A stretch of DNA of 38,800 nucleotides from an uncultured Verrucomicrobiota bacterium (GTDB taxonomy: Bacteria; Verrucomicrobiota; Verrucomicrobiia; Limisphaerales; JADLHS01), in contig CAIKLQ010000616.1 of the NCBI GenBank assembly GCA_903828255.1, positions 1 to 38,800 on the forward strand, written 5' to 3'. Below are positions 14,904-24,154 of the stretch, piece after piece; the first letter of the stretch is position 1; each line of letters starts with the position of its first letter. A program made the translations under genes and the position numbers. Below the pieces are notes generated by a model. That model saw only the letters and a list, made by a program, of their open reading frames with translations. It had not been told where the DNA came from and ran no database searches.

Positions 14904-16448
14904 TCAAAAGAGGTCGGCAACAATTTTAGCGATCTGGTGTGCCAGCAAAGGCGGGACGGCGTTGCCTACCTGGTGATATTGTTCGGTGCGCGGACCTTCA
15001 AAGAAATAGTTGTCCGGAAACGTCTGCAAGCGTGCCGCTTCGCGCACTGTCAGACTGCGGCATTGCGACGGGTCGTAATGGATATAGTAATGGCCGTCCT
15101 TGGAGATGTGCGACACGACCGTGGTGGATGGCCGGCTGGCCACCTGCACGCGGAAGCGGTCGTTGAACTTGGTCTCCTTCAGCGCCTCACCCACGTTCTT
15201 GTGGTCCGGGAGCAGACTGGCGGGAAAATCCTGCAACAGAGGGGACCGGGGAGGATCGGTGACGGATGCGAATACGGCCGAAAAAAAGTAACGGCACAAA
15301 TCCTCGGGAATGTGGCCGCGCGTTTCGTGATTGCACACTCCGCCCAAGCGCCGGTCAACATACCATCGCTCATGGCGTTCGGGTTTCGTCTGGCAAGAGA
15401 CGAAAGCCCCGCCGACGGAAAGGTTGGGGCGGATGCGGCGCAACTCGCGCTCCAAAGCCATGCGGACGAGTCCGGCCTGATCTGATTTGTCGCTCCATCG
15501 CAGATTCGAGAGGGCGCGAACTGCCGCAGCCCAAGCCTCCGGGGAGTCCTTCGACGAGAGGCGGCTGCGGAGAGAGGGCAGATCGCCGATGACTTCACGC
15601 ACGGATGCCGTGCTGCCACGCTGCAACAGGCCGTGCTGCCGGAGTGCGGTGTCGCCGCGCACGCCAAGAATGATTACGCGGTGCCGGGCCTGAGGTATGC
15701 CGTAATCCTCGGCATGGACAACGAAATCCGAGGACTGAAAATCACCCGCGAGGTCGCGCGGGACGACAACGGAGAAAAGAGTGTAGTGGAGATGTTTCCG
15801 GCGGGACACCTGCCGGAGTTCGGGAAAAACGCGCAGAGGATCCTGCAGGTCCGCCCGAATGAGGGGAAACATGGGCTGGCCACCGACCTGCGCAGAGAGC
15901 AAGCCCTTCACATTCTCCATCACAAACACCGCCGGCTGATGATTGGCGATGATCCGGAGATACTCGCGATAGAGAAAGTGGCGGTGGTCTTTCTCAAATT
16001 CTGTTCGTCCTTTGCCACCAATCATGCGTGCTCGTCCGACGAGGGAATATGCCTGACAGGGTGGACCGCCGATGAGCAGCCAGTTGTCGCGCTCGCGGCC
16101 CAAGGCCGACGAAATTCTTAGACTGACCTCTTCGGAATCAGTTTTGCCCAATGTGGCCTGCCACGCCTCTTCGCGTGCAGCGTTGAATTGGGTTTGGAAC
16201 TTTTGCTCCAGTTCGTCCCGAGGAATTTCACCGCGAAGATATTGGTAGTAAGAGGCGGGCGCATTGGCCGGATCAAACTGACGGTAGAAGGAGCGCAACA
16301 AGAGTGTGCGATGTGCCCACGAGTCCATCTCAATTGAGAGACGGATTTTGAACGCCGGTCGTCCGTCGCGACTGCGCCAGCGCGAGAAACCCTCACCAAG
16401 TCCGCCGGGGCCGGCGAACAGATCTATGATTGGTATGGGCTGCGGCAT
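14904..16448 (-). CDS. DNA (cytosine-5) methyltransferase, 514 aa
   Basis: The canonical motifs are in order: motif I IDLFAGPGG (8-16) for AdoMet, motif IV GGPPCQ with catalytic Cys131, motif VI ENV (178-180), motif VIII 'QARHRVIILGVRG', motif IX 'CRSLTVREAARLQTFPDNY' and motif X 'QVGNAVPPLLAHQIA'. It methylates C5 of cytosine in a recognition site set by the region between VIII and IX. At 514 aa it is longer than minimal enzymes, with inserts between motifs I and IV and in the target domain. It probably protects the host from the Z1/PD-(D/E)XK/AIPR machinery of the same operon, and the Vsr gene downstream repairs its deamination products. Confidence 0.92.
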   Translation of the reverse strand: MPQPIPIIDLFAGPGGLGEGFSRWRSRDGRPAFKIRLSIEMDSWAHRTLLLRSFYRQFDPANAPASYYQYLRGEIPRDELEQKFQTQFNAAREEAWQATLGKTDSEEVSLRISSALGRERDNWLLIGGPPCQAYSLVGRARMIGGKGRTEFEKDHRHFLYREYLRIIANHQPAVFVMENVKGLLSAQVGGQPMFPLIRADLQDPLRVFPELRQVSRRKHLHYTLFSVVVPRDLAGDFQSSDFVVHAEDYGIPQARHRVIILGVRGDTALRQHGLLQRGSTASVREVIGDLPSLRSRLSSKDSPEAWAAAVRALSNLRWSDKSDQAGLVRMALERELRRIRPNLSVGGAFVSCQTKPERHERWYVDRRLGGVCNHETRGHIPEDLCRYFFSAVFASVTDPPRSPLLQDFPASLLPDHKNVGEALKETKFNDRFRVQVASRPSTTVVSHISKDGHYYIHYDPSQCRSLTVREAARLQTFPDNYFFEGPRTEQYHQVGNAVPPLLAHQIAKIVADLF

Positions 16449-16481
16449 TTCTCCTTCAGGGTGGTCTGTTGCAAACTCGTT

Positions 16482-18515
16482 CTAATCCAGAGCGGCGGCG
16501 AACATCTCAACCAACGCGCGCAATTTCTTGAGTCCAAGCCCGGGGCGCATACGCAGTTGATCCCACGTCAGCGCAGCGTAACTGGCTACGGTGTCCCGCC
16601 GCCTGCTGACAACCCACACCTTCCCGGTGTAAGCCTCCAAACCTTCAATGGTGCGCGCGTCGTTGGTGAATTTTTTGCGGATTTTGTCCCACTCCGCCGC
16701 AAGCGCATCCTCCTCACAAGTGGGGGCAACGAAAGCCGTCGCTGAAAGTTCGTCCTCCCAAGCCGTGGATAGTTTGAGCTTCTTTTTTTTGAATTCTTCC
16801 CAACACTCTACCCGTTTGGACACCTCACCCACGTTGCCAGTTTGTGCGAGGAGGTGTTCGTTGGCTGCCTTGCATACTTCGGTGATCGTGTCGCACAGAG
16901 CGGGCGAGATTTTCTGTTCGCTCCAGATGGTTTCGAGATCAATCCGCTGCCCGGACTTTTCGGCAAGCCAAGCGATGGTGTAGGCAACGATGTTGGCCCG
17001 GTAGCCGCCGAATTCCTGGGCCGAAACCAGCTTCTCCGTGGTGCGGAACAAAATTGCCCTGGCAACCACATGCTGAAAGTGGTTCAAGTCCACCATCGGC
17101 TCCCCGTCCTCATCGTGCGTCTGGGCGAACTCGATAAAGTTCTTTTCCGCACCTTTGCACACGAGATGCGGCAGCGCCTTCCATGAGTGTTCAAACTTTG
17201 CGAGGTCGGTTTTGGTAAACTTTTGGTGGGGCGGATTCTGCCGTTCCCACTCACGTATCCGCGCCGGTGTGCCCTGGCGGGCCTTGTCATCAAGATATGA
17301 ACCGCGCGCACGCTCGTAATACCAGTGGGTTCCGCGCTCCATGCCGCTTACCGGCATTGTCCAGACAGTGCGGGAGAGTTGTTCAAGCTGGTGATGAAAT
17401 TTCCCGTTGGCGGAAAAGTCCGCCGTGTTCACCTTGTTCTGACTGTTTGCGTATCGGGATATGAGCGGGACAATGTCCGCCACTTTTGCGGGGTCAGTCA
17501 GGACGGTAAGCTTGACCTGCACTACGACGTCGGAAATATCCGTGCGTTCCTTTTTCCACGCGTGAAAGATGCTCGCCGTGGTCTGCCCGCCGTTCACGAT
17601 CTGAAAATCCTTAACGCTTTTCAGAGTCGCATGACCGTTCTTGCCGCTTTCCACATCAATCTCGGCGGCGGTGCAACAGAGACCGTTGTTGTATGCGAGA
17701 AAACGATGCGGCTCTTCGCGCAACGTCTGCTGAAGACCCTTGTTGACCTTGCCTTTGGCCTGAAGAAACGCGCGCACGTTGCGTTCCAGCAATCGCTGTC
17801 CGTGCTCGCCATAGATTTTCGCCAGTAATGGTGCGGGAAGAAACGCGAGGAAGGTTCGATATTCGTTCTTCGCAGCTTTCGTGGCGATACAGGAAATTGC
17901 GCCGCCATAATTTTTCGCAAAATCCAGTTCAATGATTTCGCGCTGCCCGACTTGCAACCGGCTCAATTTCTCCAAGTCCCACAGCACATAGCGCAATTCC
18001 AGCCCCGGCAACTGTTCCTCCTCCACGTCCGCCGCGCGTGTGCCGACAACGCCGTCGGTGAGGAGAAAAAGACGCACCGTGGCAAGATTCTCCTTCGCTT
18101 CGTGGATTTGTCGTGCTGCCTCAAATGCGTCGTGAGACTCTTCCAACTGCGTGTAGAAGCCGTCCATGGCACGGCGGAGAAATCCGCGCACCAAGCCAAA
18201 ATTCCTGGCCACGTCAGGCTTCGAGACAGTGTCTGATTCGCCAGTGCCATGATACAGCGTCACGAACAAATCCAACGTCGCGCCGTCTCCAGACAATGCC
18301 CAAGCATTGATCTTGGCTGCGGGAAATCTCCCGCGCGACTCCCATCGCAGGCTGGGGCGGATTATTTCTGCGTTGTCGGCTTCGTTGTGCTCGGCGAGAC
18401 GTTCAAGGACACATTCAGTCAAAGCGTCCTCGCGCATCTGTGGCGAAGCGTCGTCTGCACATTTGACGAGCACCTCCTGGTGCAAGTCTTGGGCGAATTG
18501 ATCCAACTCAGGCAT
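16482..18515 (-). CDS. AIPR (abortive infection phage resistance) family protein, 677 aa
   Basis: The middle region has the AIPR pattern: 'GAISCIATKAAKNEYRTFLA', 'QAKGKVNKGLQQTLREEPHR', 'FLAYNNGLCCTA' and 'DFQIVNGGQTTASIFHAWKK'. Family members are found in phage-resistance loci and in the MORC/Z1-type restriction systems, but their biochemical role is not firmly known. The ATG at 18515 overlaps the upstream PD-(D/E)XK stop by 8 bases; the frame open to 18596 would overlap much more. The methyltransferase gene follows after 33 bases. Confidence 0.88.
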   Translation of the reverse strand: MPELDQFAQDLHQEVLVKCADDASPQMREDALTECVLERLAEHNEADNAEIIRPSLRWESRGRFPAAKINAWALSGDGATLDLFVTLYHGTGESDTVSKPDVARNFGLVRGFLRRAMDGFYTQLEESHDAFEAARQIHEAKENLATVRLFLLTDGVVGTRAADVEEEQLPGLELRYVLWDLEKLSRLQVGQREIIELDFAKNYGGAISCIATKAAKNEYRTFLAFLPAPLLAKIYGEHGQRLLERNVRAFLQAKGKVNKGLQQTLREEPHRFLAYNNGLCCTAAEIDVESGKNGHATLKSVKDFQIVNGGQTTASIFHAWKKERTDISDVVVQVKLTVLTDPAKVADIVPLISRYANSQNKVNTADFSANGKFHHQLEQLSRTVWTMPVSGMERGTHWYYERARGSYLDDKARQGTPARIREWERQNPPHQKFTKTDLAKFEHSWKALPHLVCKGAEKNFIEFAQTHDEDGEPMVDLNHFQHVVARAILFRTTEKLVSAQEFGGYRANIVAYTIAWLAEKSGQRIDLETIWSEQKISPALCDTITEVCKAANEHLLAQTGNVGEVSKRVECWEEFKKKKLKLSTAWEDELSATAFVAPTCEEDALAAEWDKIRKKFTNDARTIEGLEAYTGKVWVVSRRRDTVASYAALTWDQLRMRPGLGLKKLRALVEMFAAALD

Positions 18516-19536
18516 TGTTCTTCCTCTTGAAATTGGGCTGCGGGCTGGCTGCGAGCGCAGACTCCACGTTGGCGGGTGTGACGCGATACGGTTCACATGC
18601 GGCCACGCTCAATGCATAATTTGCATCGCCAACGCCTGCGGGCATGTCCGCCTCCACCAAACTTGGGAACTTCGGGCCGACCTTGAAAAATCCGACGGCG
18701 CGAACCGTGTAGCCGCGCTCCGCGTAGCGCGCGGCGTGTGCATCGTGATAGCCAATGGTGAGCAGTTCGTCCTCGAACTGCTCAAGTGCCGCCGCGTCAG
18801 CCGCCAACTTGGACCGCACCGACGCAACCATGTCCGGCAACGTCTCGCCGCCGCCGTCGCGAACGTCGAGCGCGACAACATTCAGGAACAACGCAGCCCA
18901 GGCGCTGGCGTCGAGTTGGCGTTCACTGGTGATACGCACAACCTGTGGCTGTTTTGCGAGCGTGGTTTTCACCTCGACCGCGCTGCCCTCGAACTGAAAA
19001 TCCTGGTGCGCCCGCTCGCTACCCTTCCAACCATGCACGGCGGATGCGCCAATCTTCGGAATCAAATGCTCCCGGAGAAAGTGGAGTTCGCCCCAAAGTC
19101 CGCGTTGCGATTCCTCGCTCAGGCCGTCGAACGAGGAGGAGAGGAATTTTTGCCAGCGCGCGAGCTGGCCGAGAAACGCGCGGGACTGTGCAGCAGAATC
19201 AGCAGCTTCGGCAACGCGCCGAACCAAATCCTCCGCAAGCGCGGTGAACACATCAGCGAAACGAGCTTCCTTCAAGGCAACGCCGAAGTGGGCGCTACCG
19301 CCAACGGTCACGGCCAAAGGTTCAAGCCCCTTGCAACGCGGCCAATGCCGGCGTGTCGGCACGGAAGCCGACGGCAGTCGCAGCAACATGGCGCGACGGC
19401 GGGATGCGAGTTCCAGCCCGACATACAGCGGGCAGCCCGCAGCAGGCTGCGCCAAGCGCAAAAGCCATCCGCTGCCGCCGGTCTTGCCGGTGGCGGCGTC
19501 AGCCTCAAGCGCCTTCCATAGATCGTCAATCTGCAT
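18508..19536 (-). CDS. PD-(D/E)XK nuclease-fold protein, 342 aa
   Basis: The central segment 'RAHQDFQFEGSAVEVKTTLA' gives the Asp and E-V-K of a PD-(D/E)XK core, followed by a Gln/Arg-rich helix ('VRITSERQLD'). The overall sequence fits the 'PD-(D/E)XK motif protein' family (DUF4420) that regularly sits next to Z1 genes. The intact core suggests an active DNase, the likely cutting subunit. It overlaps Z1 upstream by 11 bases and AIPR downstream by 8 bases, so the subunits are likely translated in coupled fashion. Confidence 0.85.
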   Translation of the reverse strand: MQIDDLWKALEADAATGKTGGSGWLLRLAQPAAGCPLYVGLELASRRRAMLLRLPSASVPTRRHWPRCKGLEPLAVTVGGSAHFGVALKEARFADVFTALAEDLVRRVAEAADSAAQSRAFLGQLARWQKFLSSSFDGLSEESQRGLWGELHFLREHLIPKIGASAVHGWKGSERAHQDFQFEGSAVEVKTTLAKQPQVVRITSERQLDASAWAALFLNVVALDVRDGGGETLPDMVASVRSKLAADAAALEQFEDELLTIGYHDAHAARYAERGYTVRAVGFFKVGPKFPSLVEADMPAGVGDANYALSVAACEPYRVTPANVESALAASPQPNFKRKNNA

Positions 19537-22429
19537 AGTCTTCGTCCTGGAAAGTGGCCTGCCACACCTTGTTGACCTTGTAATCCACAGCGCGTGCCGT
19601 GTGACTCGACGGGAAGCTGAAAGCCAGCCCCATGAATGGCGGTTCGCTCACCGGCCAGCGGTTTTCAGTCGGCAAAAGCGGGTAGATCAACAGCAGGCCG
19701 TGGGTTCTTGGGCGGAGATGGCGCGCAACTTCACCGTTGATGCGTGCGCGCTTCGTTTCGCCCTCGACGGGTGGTTTGCGTAACGCGGTCAACCGCTCGG
19801 CGGTAACGGCAAGGGTGGTTTGTTCCGCGCAACATTGCTGCAATAGTGCTTCTTCCGGCGGAGTAAAAAGCGGACCACCACCTTCCACGGCTCTCTTGGC
19901 AAACAATTCTGCGAGCACGGATTCGTCCAAAAGAATCTCGGCCAAGTCGAGGGCTTGGTGTGACGGACTTTGAATGTTCGCGTTCCGCGATACATAGGTT
20001 GTTGGCGTTCCACTGGGCAACCAAGAGCCTTCCTCGGGTTTGCGTTCGGCTATCCCAGGATTGCAGCCAGCAATCGGAAACGTGCCAGCTTTGCCGTCGG
20101 TGTTCACCAACGCCACGGTCCAGTTTGTCAATTCGCCCGCGCCAGCCTGCCGCCGGATGAATTCCATCAACTCCGGCTTCTGCAATCGCCATCCTTCGGA
20201 GGCAACGGAGAAATCGCGAAGCAATCCGTCAAGCAACTGCGTGGGGTTCACATTTTTCCAAAGCCAGGCAGCGGACACTTCCTTGGCTGCGCCGCGTCCG
20301 CCCAGCCCGTCAAGAAACCGGGTGACGCAGTCTGCATTATCGCGGACGATTTTCGATGCGGTGACAAAGTGGGCGGTTTGCACAAGCTGGCCGGCGTAGG
20401 AAAGCCGTTGCGTTCGGGCGTGCGACATCTTATTCATCGCCGTCACCAGCAATCCGCCGGGATGTTCGCGCACGCGCAATCCGTAGCGGCGCGGTGTCAG
20501 ACCTGCCGCCTTCATCCGGTCAAACTCGCGGCGCAATTCCACCTCGGCCAGCGCAATGTGCCGATACCAGCGCCGCAGGTCTTCCGTGGTGAACAGGCGG
20601 CAAAGATCGAGATAGCCGGGCCGATAGCCGAACCAACGGCCCATTTGCATGAGCGTGTCATACATCTGCGTGGCGCGTAGGAAATAACTGACCGAAAGCC
20701 CCTCCAACGTCAGACCGCGAGAGAGTTTGTCGCCGCCTACGGCCACAACATTGAAACCCTGCCGGTGCGCAACGTAGTCCAGGGCATCCGTGGCGTGACC
20801 ATTGATTTCCTTCACTTCAATCCGGCCGGCGGCTTCGGACAATTCAGCGGCAACCTGCGACCAAGTTACTGCGGGAAGATTTTCATCGGACGACATCGCC
20901 CGGATATGCGCGCTGGTGGGTTCAAACTCATCCTGCCAGAGCTTTTGCAATTCCGAGAGCAATGTCTGGCGACGCTCGCCTTCGCCGATGGCGAGCCGCC
21001 GACGAATCGAGTCCACTTGTTGCTGGACGAGTTGCGCGACCTGATGTTGCACATCCACAAATCGGGTGACGTGGACGAGCATGGAGTTGTGAACATCCGT
21101 CTGGCCGCGCGCCCGGCGGGCCGCACAAACCAGCACGAAGCAATGCAATGCGCGCAACAGCGAGTCTGGCAATTCGTCAACGGGAAGGTCTTTCTTGTGC
21201 TTCGGCGGAAAGACATCCTCATTGTCGTCCACCAACCGGAACAAGGGCAATTCTTGCTTCGGCTCAATGCCTGAATCGGGATCGCCATCGAGCCCAAACA
21301 CCCGCGACGGGCTGACGTAATTCGACGGTGGCGACACATTAAGAATAAAGCTGCGAGGAAATAAATCTTCGCCGTGCTTCGGAGTTTCCGCGTCCGGGTT
21401 GATGAAGATGTTCGCAAATGGGGTGGCCGTGTAGCCGACGTAGGCGCTTTTCTCGAAGGCATCAAGCAGTTCGCGGATGCGACCGTTGATTGCGGTCACG
21501 TCGTCATCGTCGGCCTGTTTTCCTTTCCGGTCTTTCGTGTTGATGGAGGCGTTGTCCGCCTCGTCGTCAATCACAAGGAGTGGCACACCACGAATAATTT
21601 TGCCTTTCCCGTCAGGAACTTCCTCGCCTCGCACATGAAGAACCCAGCGAAGCAGGTTGCGCAGAACACTTCCGTTCTTTTTGACCACGAGTATGACAGG
21701 GTCACCGCCAATGGTGACGCCGGTATCTGCTTTGGGCGCGCGAAAATCACCGTCATCCAAACTACTCGTGAGCGTGTGAACCGGAAGCAACTGGCCGAAA
21801 AGTTTACCAACTCCAATCAGGCTCGTTGCCTGGTTAAGCTGCCGGTCCTTCTGACTGTCGCGCCCAAGAACACCCTCGTCCAAACGGTATTGGGTCTGGC
21901 TGCGAAGATTGTTGTGCATCCCGGCGAGCACAACGATGAGGCGGTAGCCGGCATCAACGGCTTTGCAAATCAGGCCGCAGTAGTTGGCCGTTTTGCCTGA
22001 TTGCACGCTGCCGACTACCATTCCGCGACAATCCCAAGGCGGGTTGCGTTCGGGCTGTTCCAGTTTGCCAAGAATTTCGTCGGTGAGTTTGCCCAACGAA
22101 CTGACCACCGGTTCCGGCAGTTTCTTCTCCTGCTCAAGAAAGGCCTTGTAGCGGCTCCAGAATTTCCACTCGATGCTGCCGCGCCGGGTTGGAAGCCACT
22201 CGATATGATCGGTTGGGTCTTCCATCAACGTGGCATCGGGGACATACACGTTCGCCTCGTGCATGAGTTGGGCAACGAGTGCGGCGGCATCAACTTCGCC
22301 CATGCCGGCGGCGCGAGTCGTCTGCACCGCGAGCGCAACCTGCGCCCTGATCACTTCTGGCGTTCGGACGGGCTGCAAATTCAAGAGCGTTACCGCGAGC
22401 GAGCGGGCATGGTTGAAAGCATCGCTCAT
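19526..22429 (-). CDS. Z1-domain superfamily II helicase-like ATPase, 967 aa
   Basis: Walker A GSVQSGKT (140-147), a DEAD-like box DDEAD (288-292), motif III-like YTATPF (333-338), then the Z1 signature 'GGDKLSRGLTLEG' (565-577) and 'QMGRWFGYRPGY' (595-606) with the arginine residues of motif VI. The architecture and length match Z1 proteins of predicted restriction-modification operons, in which the Z1 ATPase is thought to move along or remodel DNA for the nuclease. The start overlaps the MORC-like stop by 4 bases (ATGA) and the end overlaps the nuclease gene. Confidence 0.92.
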   Translation of the reverse strand: MSDAFNHARSLAVTLLNLQPVRTPEVIRAQVALAVQTTRAAGMGEVDAAALVAQLMHEANVYVPDATLMEDPTDHIEWLPTRRGSIEWKFWSRYKAFLEQEKKLPEPVVSSLGKLTDEILGKLEQPERNPPWDCRGMVVGSVQSGKTANYCGLICKAVDAGYRLIVVLAGMHNNLRSQTQYRLDEGVLGRDSQKDRQLNQATSLIGVGKLFGQLLPVHTLTSSLDDGDFRAPKADTGVTIGGDPVILVVKKNGSVLRNLLRWVLHVRGEEVPDGKGKIIRGVPLLVIDDEADNASINTKDRKGKQADDDDVTAINGRIRELLDAFEKSAYVGYTATPFANIFINPDAETPKHGEDLFPRSFILNVSPPSNYVSPSRVFGLDGDPDSGIEPKQELPLFRLVDDNEDVFPPKHKKDLPVDELPDSLLRALHCFVLVCAARRARGQTDVHNSMLVHVTRFVDVQHQVAQLVQQQVDSIRRRLAIGEGERRQTLLSELQKLWQDEFEPTSAHIRAMSSDENLPAVTWSQVAAELSEAAGRIEVKEINGHATDALDYVAHRQGFNVVAVGGDKLSRGLTLEGLSVSYFLRATQMYDTLMQMGRWFGYRPGYLDLCRLFTTEDLRRWYRHIALAEVELRREFDRMKAAGLTPRRYGLRVREHPGGLLVTAMNKMSHARTQRLSYAGQLVQTAHFVTASKIVRDNADCVTRFLDGLGGRGAAKEVSAAWLWKNVNPTQLLDGLLRDFSVASEGWRLQKPELMEFIRRQAGAGELTNWTVALVNTDGKAGTFPIAGCNPGIAERKPEEGSWLPSGTPTTYVSRNANIQSPSHQALDLAEILLDESVLAELFAKRAVEGGGPLFTPPEEALLQQCCAEQTTLAVTAERLTALRKPPVEGETKRARINGEVARHLRPRTHGLLLIYPLLPTENRWPVSEPPFMGLAFSFPSSHTARAVDYKVNKVWQATFQDEDYAD

Positions 22430-23928
22430 CTTTCGTCCTCCTCCTGGATGGTTTGAAGCAGTTCTGGAAAACGCGGAAACGGCTCGAAATGGGCCAGCCT
22501 CAAGAGCGCATCCTTGCGCGACATTCCGCTGGCGCGGAGTGAAGCAAAAACCTGGCGCATGACTTCGAGAATTTCCGATTCTTTGGATGCTTCAAACGGG
22601 CCGACGGTCTGGTCAGGCTTCTCCCGATCTGTGATGGTGATGAGCGGGACCGGGATTGTCTCCTCGATGAGCCGGAGCAAGGCACTGAATTTCGGGACGT
22701 CCGCGCAAGCCGCACGAACCAGTTTCACAAGTGGGTGATCGCGGTTGACGCGGTAGAACACCTGATTGTGTTTCGCGGTTTGCTCCCACAGAAACACCCG
22801 CTCCTGTCCCTCGGCAGGAATGAGCTTCGCACCGCGATGCGAATAAACACGCTTTGCCACACTGCGCGTGTGTTCTCCGATGCGAACCAGTTCGCGCCGG
22901 AGTTTTTCGGGCGGCCTGGCGCGGGACTTGGTCACGTCAATTTCCCACTCGTGATCCAGCGCGTTGGGCAGGTCCACACGGATGCGGGCGAGCTTGTAAT
23001 GTTCCTCTTGTCGCCAGCCTTTGATGCCGAGCCAGTCACCCGGCACGAGCAGCCGGCGGTTGCGGTAAATATAGAATCCCTGGTGTGCATTCCATCCCCT
23101 CAATCCAGCCGCAGTGCGATGCGCCGCGGCATCCAACTTGGAAAGGTGAGGCAGAACGAACGGCTCAACCTCAACGATGTGCCCCTGAAAACGAAGTTTC
23201 TCCGGCTGAAACCGCTGGGTGGCGGCTTCCTCGGAGAGAAATGGATCCCAAGGCGGAATAGTTTTGCCGTTGAGTGAAAAGTTGACGCCATGTTTGCCGC
23301 TCATCAGGCGGTGGAATACGGCCGCAAAATGATCCCCCACTTGTTCTGCGCGCCGGAGAAACGCATCCTCGTCTGCGTCGTTCTCAGTGGTCGTGCCGGC
23401 GGTGAGCCGATCAAGTTTTTCCCAAACCACGACTGTTCCCTGCTTCGAGTCGGCAAGCTTTGCCGCCAATTTGGCGGCAAGAGGCGACGGGGTTCGGAGA
23501 AGTTGCCACTCATCCGTCTCGGCGATGTGGTCAAGATCCCAGCAACGAATCAGGGTATCATGGCGCTGCTGTTTTGTAAAAACCGTGACCCGGCGACATT
23601 GGGAAAACGAAGCAGTCTTAAGCCCCAAACCAAACCGCCCGAAGTCACCAGGGTCGCGGGTTTCCCGTGGATTGCGGCTGCCAAGCCGCATCGCGTTAAT
23701 GAGCGTTGGTTCGTCCATTCCGTCGCCGTCGTCGGCCAGGGCGATGGCGGAATTCTCCCCGGCCCAGTGAAAGTGAACGGTCAGATGCCGCGAATGATGA
23801 AATAGGCTGTTGTCGGCGAGGTCGGCCAAAGCAGTCGCCAGGTCATACCCAAACGCGCGCAGTGATTCGACAAGCGCGGCTGGTTCGGGCGGAACGGTTT
23901 CAAATTCCCGGGACGAAATGCGCGACAT
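22426..23928 (-). CDS. MORC/MutL-like GHKL ATPase, 500 aa
   Basis: The Bergerat fold motifs are complete: N-box DLADN (36-40), G1 'DDGDGMDE' (66-73), and G2 'GRFGLGLKTAS' (97-107). The C-terminal part follows the S5-like transducer region. This is the ATPase class found with Z1, AIPR, PD-(D/E)XK and cytosine methylase genes in the MutL/MORC-related restriction systems described by Iyer, Abhiman and Aravind. It probably dimerises on ATP binding and clamps DNA, coordinating the other subunits. The ATG at 23928 opens a sequence (MSRISSREFETVPPEPAALV) that leads directly into the domain; a longer frame to 24084 lacks family similarity. It is the first gene of the operon. Confidence 0.9.
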   Translation of the reverse strand: MSRISSREFETVPPEPAALVESLRAFGYDLATALADLADNSLFHHSRHLTVHFHWAGENSAIALADDGDGMDEPTLINAMRLGSRNPRETRDPGDFGRFGLGLKTASFSQCRRVTVFTKQQRHDTLIRCWDLDHIAETDEWQLLRTPSPLAAKLAAKLADSKQGTVVVWEKLDRLTAGTTTENDADEDAFLRRAEQVGDHFAAVFHRLMSGKHGVNFSLNGKTIPPWDPFLSEEAATQRFQPEKLRFQGHIVEVEPFVLPHLSKLDAAAHRTAAGLRGWNAHQGFYIYRNRRLLVPGDWLGIKGWRQEEHYKLARIRVDLPNALDHEWEIDVTKSRARPPEKLRRELVRIGEHTRSVAKRVYSHRGAKLIPAEGQERVFLWEQTAKHNQVFYRVNRDHPLVKLVRAACADVPKFSALLRLIEETIPVPLITITDREKPDQTVGPFEASKESEILEVMRQVFASLRASGMSRKDALLRLAHFEPFPRFPELLQTIQEEDER

Positions 23929-24154
23929 GGCGCGTATGATGCTAAGAAAATCGGTCTTGCGCCATCCCAAAGGAGTTGGCGAAAGCGATGCGCTGGCGAA
24001 TCGCCATGAAGAGCAATGCTTGGCGCAGTCCATAGAGGGAAACACGCTGTCATGCGGCACGCTGCCAATGCACGGTCGTGACAAGCACGCGGGTTACGAA
24101 TCGAAACAGGCAGGATCGAAGCAAACCGCGCGGCGGACACAGCGACAGTGAAAG
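23929..24154. promoter_or_regulatory. Intergenic space between the SPARTA and MORC/Z1 operons
   Basis: About 226 bases separate the Argonaute stop from the MORC-like ATG on the same strand. It should hold the end of the SPARTA transcript and the promoter of the MORC/Z1 operon. I see no clear hairpin with a T-run and no good promoter boxes; read-through from SPARTA cannot be excluded. Confidence 0.35.

Noticed and set aside
14844-15485. 213-aa open frame on the plus strand
   Set aside because: It is antisense to the methyltransferase, whose motifs are all in the minus-strand frame.
18736-19521. 261-aa open frame on the plus strand
   Set aside because: It is antisense to the PD-(D/E)XK gene and has no recognisable features.
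14076-23928. BREX, DISARM or Dnd system
   Set aside because: No PglX/PglZ/BrxL, DrmA-like helicase set or DndCDE genes; GHKL ATPase, Z1 and AIPR point to the MORC/Z1 class.
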